12,277 nucleotides of DNA from the NCBI GenBank assembly GCA_963579625.1, contig CAUZHN010000071.1:1-12277 (forward strand), in the 5' to 3' direction. Origin of the DNA: JAAXGI01 sp963579625 (GTDB lineage Bacteria > Gemmatimonadota > Gemmatimonadetes > Longimicrobiales > Gaopeijiaceae). Position 1 is the first letter of the stretch. Each line of letters begins with the position of its first letter. Both the position numbers and the translations under genes were made by a program. The notes under the pieces are model-generated. The model ran no database searches and was not told the DNA's origin. It saw nothing but the letters and a program-made list of their open reading frames with translations. Below, in pieces: positions 1-6,084 of this stretch.

Positions 1-584
1 TCAACCAATTCTGGAACGCGCACGGGATCGTGGTGGACATCCGGTACAATGGGGGCGGTAACATCGATCAACAGCTGATCGACATCCTCGAGCGTCGCCC
101 CTACGAGTTCTGGAACTCAAGATGGGACGCTAGAACGTCTGGCCGTCGGCCCCGTCAGGCAATCGCCGGCCCCAAGGTGATGCTCGTCAACAATCGGTCG
201 GGCTCGGACTCCGAGGTTACACCGATGGGCTTCAGAGACCTGGGCCTCGGTCGGATCGTGGGGAATCCGACCGGCGGCGCCGTAATAGCCACCGGGAGCT
301 ACGGCCTGATTCACGGTGGGACGATCCGCACCCCAGGATCGCTCGTCGTCACCTGGGACCCCAGCAAGCCGAACAATTACGGAATCAATCTCGAGAACTA
401 TGGCGTTGCGCCCGACGTCTTCGTCGAAAACACGCCCAACGACGAGCTCGCGGGCTTCGACCGCGAGTTGAAGGAGGCGGTGGACGAGGCGCTGAGGATG
501 TTGGCCGAGGGGGGATGGCGTTTCGTGACACCCCCCGAGAGTGGCGAAGTCCGAAACAGTCGCGGTATAGGGGGGGAGCGATAG
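1..584 (+). CDS. Tricorn-like S41 family serine peptidase, C-terminal part (5' end outside window)
   Basis: The frame is open from the window edge, so only about the last 193 residues are present. They match the catalytic core of the tricorn-type S41 peptidases. The strand before the active site reads VVDIRYNGGG. The nucleophile motif is GSDSE (Ser codon at 204-206), placed as in tricorn (AGSDGD), followed by GFRDLGLGRIVG. A later NLENYGVAPDV segment carries the Glu (codon 393-395) that corresponds to the tricorn active-site Glu. The end, GFDRELKEAVDEAL, is the usual terminal helix. These enzymes cut peptides or unfolded proteins; many Gram-negative homologues are secreted or periplasmic, but the N-terminus is not visible here. 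The last residues after PPESGEV are low-complexity and follow a run of G at 570-576, so the exact C-terminus could be affected by a homopolymer error. The gene converges on the M24 peptidase. I am confident of the family, not of the substrate. Confidence 0.9.
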   Translation, partial: NQFWNAHGIVVDIRYNGGGNIDQQLIDILERRPYEFWNSRWDARTSGRRPRQAIAGPKVMLVNNRSGSDSEVTPMGFRDLGLGRIVGNPTGGAVIATGSYGLIHGGTIRTPGSLVVTWDPSKPNNYGINLENYGVAPDVFVENTPNDELAGFDRELKEAVDEALRMLAEGGWRFVTPPESGEVRNSRGIGGER

Positions 585-666
585 GAATGGCACTTACTTA
601 GAGGAGGGATAAGGTAGACGGCTACCTAGTCCTGAGGGACACATGAACGGGAACGCCCCATTCCTA
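582..666. terminator. Nested inverted repeat between convergent genes; possible bidirectional terminator
   Basis: TAGGAATGG at 582-590 is the exact reverse complement of CCATTCCTA at 658-666. Inside lies a second perfect hairpin, AGGTAG-ACGG-CTACCT (612-627). The left arm overlaps the stop codon of the S41 gene and the right arm ends 15 bases before the stop of the M24 gene. The place fits a two-way terminator, but there is no U-rich tail on either side, so an RNA-folding role is only inferred. Confidence 0.4.
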
Positions 667-680
667 CGGGTACGCGACAG

Positions 681-2114
681 CTACCGGATCACGTACCACT
701 CCGTCTGGTACGGCCTGAAGTACTCGTACCCCTCTGACGTGAGATAGGCGTCATCCTCCATCGGAATCCTGACCTCTGCGCCACCGTACTCCGGTACCGC
801 CGTGGTCGCGCTGAACTCCACTGAACGGTAGGCCCCCTCACGCAGATAGGAGTCCCGTTCGGGCGGGGAGGAGAGATCCATGTCGCGTGCGTTGATGGAC
901 GGCCCCAGCGCGTGGCCATGATATCCGATCGGATGCGAATAAAGGCTCGGCAGGAAATCGACTCCTTCGAGCCGCTCCGCAATCGAGAGGGTGGCCTCCC
1001 ATCCGGTCATGCCCGGGCGCGGCGCAGACGCGAATGCAGCGTGCACGATATTGGCGTTCTCAAGGGCACTCACCAGACCGGAGGGCACCTCTGTTTCGCC
1101 GTCGCGGAGGATGTACGCCACCTTCTGCCAGTCACTGGCAAATCCCAGATAGTCGAAACCGCAATCCAGATGGATGATGTCGCCGCGCTGGAAGACCAGA
1201 TCGTCCGGCGCGGGGTGCACGTACGGAATCACTGTGTCGGTTACCGGGTCAAAGCGCTGTACGGCTACGTGGATCTCGAACCAGGGCCTGCCGCCCACAC
1301 CCAGCTCTGCGATAGTCTCTTCGAAGAACCACTTGATATCGGCAGCCCGGGTTTTTCCAGGCTCGATGACCAGGTTCGACAGTGCCCTCTGTGCAATCAC
1401 ATCCGTCGCAAGGACGAGGTCGCGGTAGTACTCAAGCTCATCGGGCAACCGAGTGTCGAGGTAGGCCTCAACCAGGTCTGCGGCGGACACAAATCGAGCC
1501 TCTGCCCCACTCCCAAGCGTTTCTGATAGGAATGTGTACGAGTCGTGGGTCAGTCCGCTGTCGTGACCGCGGGTGCCTCCCATGTTCAGCCCTATGCGCT
1601 CGGGTTGGAACTGCTCCCATAGCGTCCGCAGGCCAGAGGCTGTTTCTTGAATGCCGCGGGCATTCCGGGGCGACGGCAGTGGCTCAATGAACCGCGCGTA
1701 GTCCGCGGTCGGGCGCCAATAATCTGAGTAGGCCGTGAGCCGCTCTGACCCGTCGTCGGCAAACACGAGCACGTCCCGCCGCCTGGTATAGTGTAGGGGT
1801 GGTGCGATGTATTGCATGATGGGGTCGTGATGGAACTCCTCGCTGACTACGATCCACATGTCGATGTCGTGCTGTCGCATGAGCTCCAGCAGGACCCGGT
1901 GTTTCTGTTCCAGCCATTCGAGGCGTACCCCATACTGTGCCCTTAGTCCGAGAAGCTCCGGCATGGCGGGGATGATACGGCCGTCAAAGAGCTCGATCGG
2001 TCCCGCTGGTGGGTGCTCAGCTGGTGTGTTCGGTGGGGAGCAACCGAGCACGACGAAGGCTGAGAGGGCCGACACCATAGTGGCAGCCTGCATCGATGTG
2101 TTCACGGCGGACAA
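681..2114 (-). CDS. M24 family metallopeptidase (Xaa-Pro aminopeptidase-like), predicted lipoprotein
   Basis: The protein has a creatinase-like N-terminal domain followed by a C-terminal pita-bread domain of the aminopeptidase P family. Counting from the farthest upstream codon (TTG at 2141), metal ligands can be assigned as Asp326 (IIHLDCG), Asp337 (FASDW), His410 (YHGHALG), Glu442 (SVEFS) and Glu462 (PMEDD), so the two-metal site looks complete. These enzymes remove N-terminal residues, often before proline. A hydrophobic stretch ends in VVLGC, a lipobox, which suggests export and lipid anchoring. The start is unclear: TTG 2114 has GGGAGG six bases upstream and is chosen here. TTG 2141, ATG 2093 and ATG 2078 are alternatives with weaker or no Shine-Dalgarno. 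None gives the usual basic n-region. The start lies inside a remnant of another gene in a different frame (2128-2250), so the original 5' end may have been replaced. Confidence 0.88.
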   Translation of the reverse strand: MSAVNTSMQAATMVSALSAFVVLGCSPPNTPAEHPPAGPIELFDGRIIPAMPELLGLRAQYGVRLEWLEQKHRVLLELMRQHDIDMWIVVSEEFHHDPIMQYIAPPLHYTRRRDVLVFADDGSERLTAYSDYWRPTADYARFIEPLPSPRNARGIQETASGLRTLWEQFQPERIGLNMGGTRGHDSGLTHDSYTFLSETLGSGAEARFVSAADLVEAYLDTRLPDELEYYRDLVLATDVIAQRALSNLVIEPGKTRAADIKWFFEETIAELGVGGRPWFEIHVAVQRFDPVTDTVIPYVHPAPDDLVFQRGDIIHLDCGFDYLGFASDWQKVAYILRDGETEVPSGLVSALENANIVHAAFASAPRPGMTGWEATLSIAERLEGVDFLPSLYSHPIGYHGHALGPSINARDMDLSSPPERDSYLREGAYRSVEFSATTAVPEYGGAEVRIPMEDDAYLTSEGYEYFRPYQTEWYVIR

Positions 2115-2127
2115 GGGCAACCTCCCA

Positions 2128-2250
2128 GGACTGAGGACCAACCAAAATAGTCACTGTAGCCGCAAGGGCAGTTTCTATAGCAGACTGGCCCAACACCGAT
2201 TGAGCGAAGGCAATCAGCAAGATCGGGGCGAGTAGCAGGGTTTTCTCCAT
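2128..2250 (-). pseudogene. 5' remnant of a secreted protease-like gene (signal peptide plus first strand)
   Basis: From ATG 2250 the frame reads MEKTLLLAPILLIAFAQSVL, a textbook signal peptide with a likely cut after LGQS. It is followed by AIETALAATVTILVG, which resembles the first strand of secreted trypsin-like (S1) serine proteases, where 'ALxATVTIxxG' precedes a GSGF motif. After PQS the similarity stops and the frame runs on to 2017 over the start of the M24 gene, which is read in another frame. I read it as the orphaned beginning of a lost gene. The protease assignment rests on about 15 residues and is tentative; the signal peptide is clear. A short translated peptide or a leader upstream of the M24 gene is the alternative. 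Confidence 0.5.
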
Positions 2251-2278
2251 GCCTGAACATGCCCCTGCCCTCAGAAAA

Positions 2279-2290
2279 TCCGCAACTTAT
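2279..2290 (-). promoter_or_regulatory. Shared upstream block ATAAGTTGCGGA, copy A
   Basis: On the minus strand ATAAGTTGCGGA lies 28 bases before ATG 2250 (the signal-peptide remnant upstream of the M24 gene). The similarity to copy B continues past the block (TTTTCTG here, TTTCCTG there). The constant distance to an ATG suggests a promoter -10 region or transcript leader, which is inference; I see no convincing -35 box. Confidence 0.4.
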
Positions 2291-2473
2291 TCTCTACAGT
2301 TCTCACGCATCCGCGCATGATAGCGTTCTAGCTGTAGGGGGTCTCCAGCCCTCCGAATGTCCCGTACTTACTATCCCGAACGACCCGACTCAGCTCGGTG
2401 AAAAATTCCCTAACAGGGGGCTAGGACGAACTTTCGCTGGCGTGGTTCGTGAGGCAGGACACATCTTCAGAGC

Positions 2474-2731
2474 ATGCGCTACATCCGACTCTCAGCTGTG
2501 CTCTTGCTCCTTGCGTGCGGTGACGGCGGGACTACGCCTACGAGTCCACCAACGCCTCCGATTCCCGTAGCGACCTCGATCACGCTGTCGGCTACGAGCT
2601 TGAGCTTTTCGACTGTAGGGGCAACGCAGCAACTCTCTGCTACCGTCAAAGACCAGAATGGCGCAACAATGAGCGGTGCGACCGTATCGTGGAGTTCATC
2701 TTCTGCGTCCGTAGCAACTGTGTCCTCATAA
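2474..2731 (+). pseudogene. Truncated Ig-like (BIG2-type) lipoprotein, paralogue of the gene at 10993
   Basis: The 85-residue product starts MRYIRLSAVLLLLACGDGG, a short signal peptide with lipobox LLAC (Cys15), then a Thr/Pro linker (residues 20-33) and about two thirds of one bacterial Ig-like domain. It matches the large lipoprotein at 10993 closely: same MRYIRL start, same CGDGGTTPT linker, same LSATSLSF and TATVKDQNGA-type strands. The paralogue goes on with SSGLVTAVANGT, the conserved end of a BIG2 domain. Here translation stops after ATVSS at TAA 2729-2731, inside the shared ATAAGTTGCGGA block. The Ig fold is therefore incomplete and the product probably cannot fold normally. Such domains usually serve as surface spacers or binding modules. 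No good Shine-Dalgarno is visible before the ATG. It could still be expressed as a small lipoprotein. Confidence 0.65.
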
Positions 2732-2739
2732 GTTGCGGA
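2728..2739 (+). promoter_or_regulatory. Shared upstream block ATAAGTTGCGGA, copy B
   Basis: The block lies 29 bases before ATG 2769 of a small lipoprotein ORF. It also overlaps the last codon and the TAA stop of the truncated Ig-like lipoprotein. It shares a downstream TGGGTCC with copy C (10694), five bases after the block plus one variable base. Promoter or leader function is inferred from the fixed spacing. Confidence 0.4.
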
Positions 2740-2768
2740 TTTCCTGGGTCCGGGGGCAAGCCTAGAGT

Positions 2769-2945
2769 ATGAGGAGAATCCTGCTTCTTACCTTTCCCCT
2801 GATAGCGGTTGGATGCGGCGAACCTGCTGGTCCGCCGATGGATGTCACAATCACAGCAACCACGAAGAGTCTTGTGTTGAATGAGGCTACTCAACGGTGG
2901 ACCTGCGACTTCACTATGACGGCGACAGCCACTGGTAGCTCATGA
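2769..2945 (+). CDS. Small predicted lipoprotein, 58 aa, possibly truncated
   Basis: ATG AGG AGA opens a clean lipoprotein signal: MRRILLLTFPLIAVGC, with two arginines, a hydrophobic core and the lipobox AVGC (Cys16). The mature part has alternating beta-type residues (VTITATTKSLVL) and one further Cys in RWTCDF, then ends TATATGSS at TGA 2943. The abrupt end after a beta-strand pattern suggests that the original protein was longer; the other frames downstream to 3050 give no clear continuation. I do not recognise a named family. The start is supported by copy B of the shared upstream block and by the signal peptide, while no strong Shine-Dalgarno is present. It could be a functional small envelope protein or another broken gene start. 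Confidence 0.5.
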   Translation: MRRILLLTFPLIAVGCGEPAGPPMDVTITATTKSLVLNEATQRWTCDFTMTATATGSS

Positions 2946-3052
2946 AGCTGACTCCAGATTGCAGGCTGGCACGGATCGCCACGATGGGGTGGAGAACAAC
3001 AGAGTGCAAGATCATTTCAGGAGACTTGCGATACTGAGAGTGTTTCATAGTC

Positions 3053-3086
3053 GCAACCTATGTAATCTTGTACTAGCATAGGTCGC
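3053..3086. promoter_or_regulatory. Dyad ACCTATG-N14-CATAGGT, candidate operator of the cytochrome/quinoprotein operon
   Basis: ACCTATG at 3056-3062 and CATAGGT at 3077-3083 are perfect reverse complements, and the match extends outward to 9 of 10 positions. The two half-sites are 21 bases apart centre to centre, about two helical turns, which suits a dimeric regulator. The dyad ends 51 bases before the cytochrome start codon. No regulator gene is visible nearby, so the role is inferred. Confidence 0.35.
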
Positions 3087-3137
3087 TCATTGGTAATGCA
3101 CTGATGCCGCATAAGACTTGGTGTTCGGAGGCTCTGC

Positions 3138-4004
3138 ATGCGAAGGCATAGCAAGATTCATTGGATGAACTTGACTTTAGTTGCGCTCGCTCCACTAGTA
3201 TCGATTTTTTCGATATCGATACCGGCTCTTGGCCAGATCACGGAAGCGGCGACTACTGAGGATCTCGATCAGGGGCGTGTCCACTACATAGCAAGCTGCT
3301 CGAGATGCCACGGGGTTGAAGGTGGGGGCGGTGAAGGACCCCCACTCACTCGGACAACACTGACTAGGGCTCCGGACGATGACGCGCTTGTCCGCATTAT
3401 GCAGAATGGCATCTCCGGAACGGGAATGCCGGGCGTGGGATGGCTGGCCCCGAGTGAACTCAGGCAGGTCGCTGTCTACGTTCGTTCACTTGCACCTTCC
3501 GGGCCCGATGACCTTGAATACCTCTCGGGTGATCCAACGAGAGGGCGTACCGTCTTCGAGAATGAAGGATGTATGGGTTGCCACACGGTTGGAGGCTCCG
3601 GGATAGCACGAGGACCGGATCTGAGTACAGTTGGGGCCAGACGGGCATCAGCTTATCTGCGAGAGTCGATTATAGACCCCGCAGCGGATCTGCCACGTGG
3701 GGTGGACGCCGGATTCGTTGGGTTCGGTCTCGGTTTTGTGAATTACTTGATGGTTGGAGTAGTCGATAACCTTGGCAATCAGCTTCGTGGTATGCGCATG
3801 AACGAGGATAGCTATACGATTCAATTAAAGGACGCTCAGGGCGTACTTCACTCCTTCTACAAACCGGATTTACTCGAGCTACAAAGGGAATTCGACCGAA
3901 GCCCCATGCAGAGTTATGGAGAGCGTTTGAGTGAAGAGGAACTCGAGGATCTTGTCGCATATTTGACAACTCTTACTGGAACTAACCTACGAGGCATATC
4001 GTGA
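3138..4004 (+). CDS. Diheme c-type cytochrome, electron acceptor of the adjacent PQQ dehydrogenase
   Basis: The 288-residue protein has a signal peptide (residues 1-32, ending ALGQ) and two heme c sites. Domain 1 (about 43-118) is a class I cytochrome c with CSRCH at 54-58 and probable axial Met97 (GTGMPG). Domain 2 (about 130-283) has CMGCH at 145-149, then RMNEDSYTIQLKD and SPMQSYGERLSEEEL, the pattern of PVC-type heme-binding domains, with Met257 as likely axial ligand. It should act in the periplasm, passing electrons to the respiratory chain. GGAGG lies six bases before ATG 3138. Its stop codon overlaps the GTG start of the quinoprotein by four bases, so the two are very likely co-translated partners. 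By eye the operon uses more A/T than the serine hydrolase region further on. Confidence 0.92.
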   Translation: MRRHSKIHWMNLTLVALAPLVSIFSISIPALGQITEAATTEDLDQGRVHYIASCSRCHGVEGGGGEGPPLTRTTLTRAPDDDALVRIMQNGISGTGMPGVGWLAPSELRQVAVYVRSLAPSGPDDLEYLSGDPTRGRTVFENEGCMGCHTVGGSGIARGPDLSTVGARRASAYLRESIIDPAADLPRGVDAGFVGFGLGFVNYLMVGVVDNLGNQLRGMRMNEDSYTIQLKDAQGVLHSFYKPDLLELQREFDRSPMQSYGERLSEEELEDLVAYLTTLTGTNLRGIS

Positions 4005-5725
4005 GTGCGAGTAATCCAATCAGAGCAATCAGGACCCTCTCAATCCTCACTTTGGTGACCCTACTGTCTACGTGTACAAGTCCTGGAACTCAGCCACCTG
4101 CAGAAGCATTAAGACCTTTAGGTCCTACCGTACCAGAAGCGTCACCGGTCACGTCAACACCATCACTCAGAACGCAAGTTCCCTTTCAGAGAATTGTTGC
4201 TGCCACCTCAGAGCCTCACAACTGGTTCACCTATTCGGGTTCCTATTTTTCGGAACGATTCTCTGGGTTAAGCCAGATCAATACCAGCAACGTCGGTCAT
4301 CTTCAGGTTGAATGGGCTTACCAAACGAGCCCCGGTCTGGTTGAAACAACACCGGTTGTTGTGGATGGCATGATGTACCTAACGGAGCCACCAAGTACGG
4401 TCACTGCCCTTGATGCCCGCACAGGACGGTCAGTCTGGCGATGGGACGCAGGTGTGCCCGACGAGACCCTTAACATCGGATTCCCGCGCGTGAACCGGGG
4501 TGTGGCAGTGCTTGATGAAACGTTATTCGTTGCGACACTCGATGCCCGGCTAGTCGCACTTGATGCTGAATCTGGGATTGAGCGTTGGTCTACCGTAGTC
4601 GCCGATAATAGTGTGGGTTTTGCTATGACTGGTGCCCCGCTAGCGCTCGATGGAAAAATCATCGTAGGTGTGGCAGGAGCTGAGGCTGGAATACGTGGTT
4701 TCTTGGATGCATATGACGCGAAAACAGGTGAGCGGCTTTGGCGAACATATACAGTGCCCGCACCCGGAGAACCCGGGAGCGAGACTTGGGAAGGCAATGC
4801 CTGGGAACATGGGGGTGGATCAACTTGGCTTACTGGCTCCTATGATCCAGAGCTTAACTTAATCTATTGGGGTACCGGAAATCCCGGACCTGATTGGAAT
4901 GGTGATGTGCGACCGGGTGACAACTTGTACACGTGCGCCTTGTTAGCTCTGGATGCTGATACGGGTGAGATGCGTTGGCATTTTCAGTTTACACCCCATG
5001 ACGTTCATGATTGGGATGCGACCGAAATTCCGGTACTCGTCAACCTAGAATGGGAAGGCCGCCTACGTAATCTGGTAGTGATGGCCAATCGGAATGCGTT
5101 CTACTACGTCCTCGACCGTGAAACAGGAGAATTTCTTCACGGACAGGAGTACTCAAAGCAAACCTGGGCACAGGGCTTAGATGAAAACGGACGCCCGTTA
5201 GTGATCCCTGATACAGAGCCAACCGCAGAAGGGAACCTTGTATGGCCGAGCCTACAGGGTGCTACAAACTGGTTCAGCCCCAGCTATAGCCCGCTTACAG
5301 AAACTCTGTATGTGCCCGTTCGGCACATGGGGGCTGTGTACTATAAAGCTGCAGTGGAGTATGAACCCGGACGGCCCTACATGGGAGGTGGGGAGCAAGC
5401 TATCTCCGGGGATGATGCATGGGGATATATCAAAGCACTAGATGTCCGTACGGGTGACATCGATTGGGAGTTCCAAACCCTCACCCCGCTATGGAGTGGC
5501 GTGATGGCTACCGCTGGCGGGCTTGTTTTTGGGACGACGAATGAAGGTAATTTCTTTGCCCTGGATGCCCGAACAGGTCAGTCGCTATGGGACTTCCAAG
5601 CAGGTGCTCCCGGTCGTTCGAACCCGATGGCATTTGAAGTCGACGGACGTCAGCGCGTCGTGATGCACGCCGGGAACTCGGTGTTTGTGCTCTCCCTTCC
5701 TGACGGATTTACTGTTCCGCACTAA
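4001..5725 (+). CDS. PQQ-dependent dehydrogenase (methanol/ethanol dehydrogenase-like quinoprotein), predicted lipoprotein
   Basis: The 574-residue protein is an eight-bladed propeller of the PQQ alcohol dehydrogenase family, with repeated blade motifs such as ALDARTG-x-x-x-W (136-146, 186-196, 237-247, 316-326, 519-530). The probable Ca/PQQ ligands are Glu228 (GVAGAEAGIRG), Asn294 (YWGTGNPGP) and Asp337 (TPHDVHDWDA), the last being the likely catalytic base. The vicinal Cys-Cys pair normally found just before VNRG is absent: here it reads NIGFPRVNRG (158-167). The protein has no C-terminal cytochrome domain, which agrees with a separate cytochrome gene upstream. A hydrophobic start ends in LLSTC (Cys25), so it is probably a lipid-anchored periplasmic enzyme. 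GTG 4001 overlaps the cytochrome stop. The substrate (an alcohol, aldehyde or sugar) cannot be told from sequence. Confidence 0.93.
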   Translation: MSASNPIRAIRTLSILTLVTLLSTCTSPGTQPPAEALRPLGPTVPEASPVTSTPSLRTQVPFQRIVAATSEPHNWFTYSGSYFSERFSGLSQINTSNVGHLQVEWAYQTSPGLVETTPVVVDGMMYLTEPPSTVTALDARTGRSVWRWDAGVPDETLNIGFPRVNRGVAVLDETLFVATLDARLVALDAESGIERWSTVVADNSVGFAMTGAPLALDGKIIVGVAGAEAGIRGFLDAYDAKTGERLWRTYTVPAPGEPGSETWEGNAWEHGGGSTWLTGSYDPELNLIYWGTGNPGPDWNGDVRPGDNLYTCALLALDADTGEMRWHFQFTPHDVHDWDATEIPVLVNLEWEGRLRNLVVMANRNAFYYVLDRETGEFLHGQEYSKQTWAQGLDENGRPLVIPDTEPTAEGNLVWPSLQGATNWFSPSYSPLTETLYVPVRHMGAVYYKAAVEYEPGRPYMGGGEQAISGDDAWGYIKALDVRTGDIDWEFQTLTPLWSGVMATAGGLVFGTTNEGNFFALDARTGQSLWDFQAGAPGRSNPMAFEVDGRQRVVMHAGNSVFVLSLPDGFTVPH

Positions 5726-5727
5726 CT

Positions 5728-5874
5728 GAGCCAGAAGGCCCAGTGGAATGGTACTTCGAGAATGGTCAGTTAGCGTCCAAGAGCACCGTCAAGAGCGGGG
5801 AGTTGCATGGACCACATGAGACCTATGAACCGTCCGACAGCTTGGTCCTTGAGCTTTCGGATAAGGGCACCTTC
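5728..5874 (+). pseudogene. Remnant of a MORN-like (YwqK-type) repeat protein
   Basis: Directly after the quinoprotein stop, in another frame, the sequence reads EPEGPVEWYFENGQLASKST, then VKSGELHGPHETYEPSD. The pattern 'G-x-x-x-W/Y-Y-x-x-N-G-Q-L-x-S-K-x-x-x-K-x-G-x-x-H-G' is that of the short MORN-type repeats of YwqK-like proteins. About one and a half repeats are present without a start codon of their own. The similarity fades before the C-run at 5880-5889, and the frame stops at TAG 5920. It looks like an internal or 3' scrap of a larger gene, and it is not in frame with the quinoprotein. Confidence 0.5.
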
Positions 5875-5997
5875 AAATGCCCCCCCCCCTTTGGGCCGGC
5901 ATTTCCTCCCGCTATAAAATAGTATTTTCCTCCTTTTGCCCGTGTGCATAGCCCATAGCCCCCGTAGCTTGGCGTGTCACGAACGGGAGGGGCACCC

Positions 5998-6063
5998 ATG
6001 ACCGAAGGACACACCGAACGCCTGGAAGCCGCACTCGACGGTAAGTACCGGATAGAGCGGGAA
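5998..6063 (+). pseudogene. N-terminal remnant of a serine/threonine protein kinase gene, in frame with the downstream hydrolase
   Basis: ATG 5998 has GGGAGG seven bases upstream and opens MTEGHTERLEAALDGKYRIE, ending in RE. This is close to the usual start of many bacterial serine/threonine kinases, 'RLxAALxxRYxIERELGxGGMATVY'. The glycine-rich loop that should follow is missing; DRQRRRS follows instead. The frame continues without a stop into the serine hydrolase, whose own start is at 6085. It may be a decayed kinase start, or it may still add an N-terminal extension to the hydrolase. The kinase origin rests on about 15 residues. Confidence 0.5.
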
Positions 6064-6084
6064 GATCGACAGAGGAGGCGTAGC

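Noticed and set aside
117..593. Minus-strand frame of 158 codons opposite the S41 peptidase
   Set aside because: The plus strand carries the S41 active-site motifs; the antisense product has no recognisable pattern.
912..1526. Plus-strand frame of 204 codons opposite the M24 peptidase
   Set aside because: No domain or export signal; the minus-strand gene has complete metal-ligand motifs over the same bases.
4318..4797. Minus-strand frame of 159 codons within the PQQ dehydrogenase
   Set aside because: Ser/Thr/Pro-rich shadow of the propeller repeats with no support for translation.
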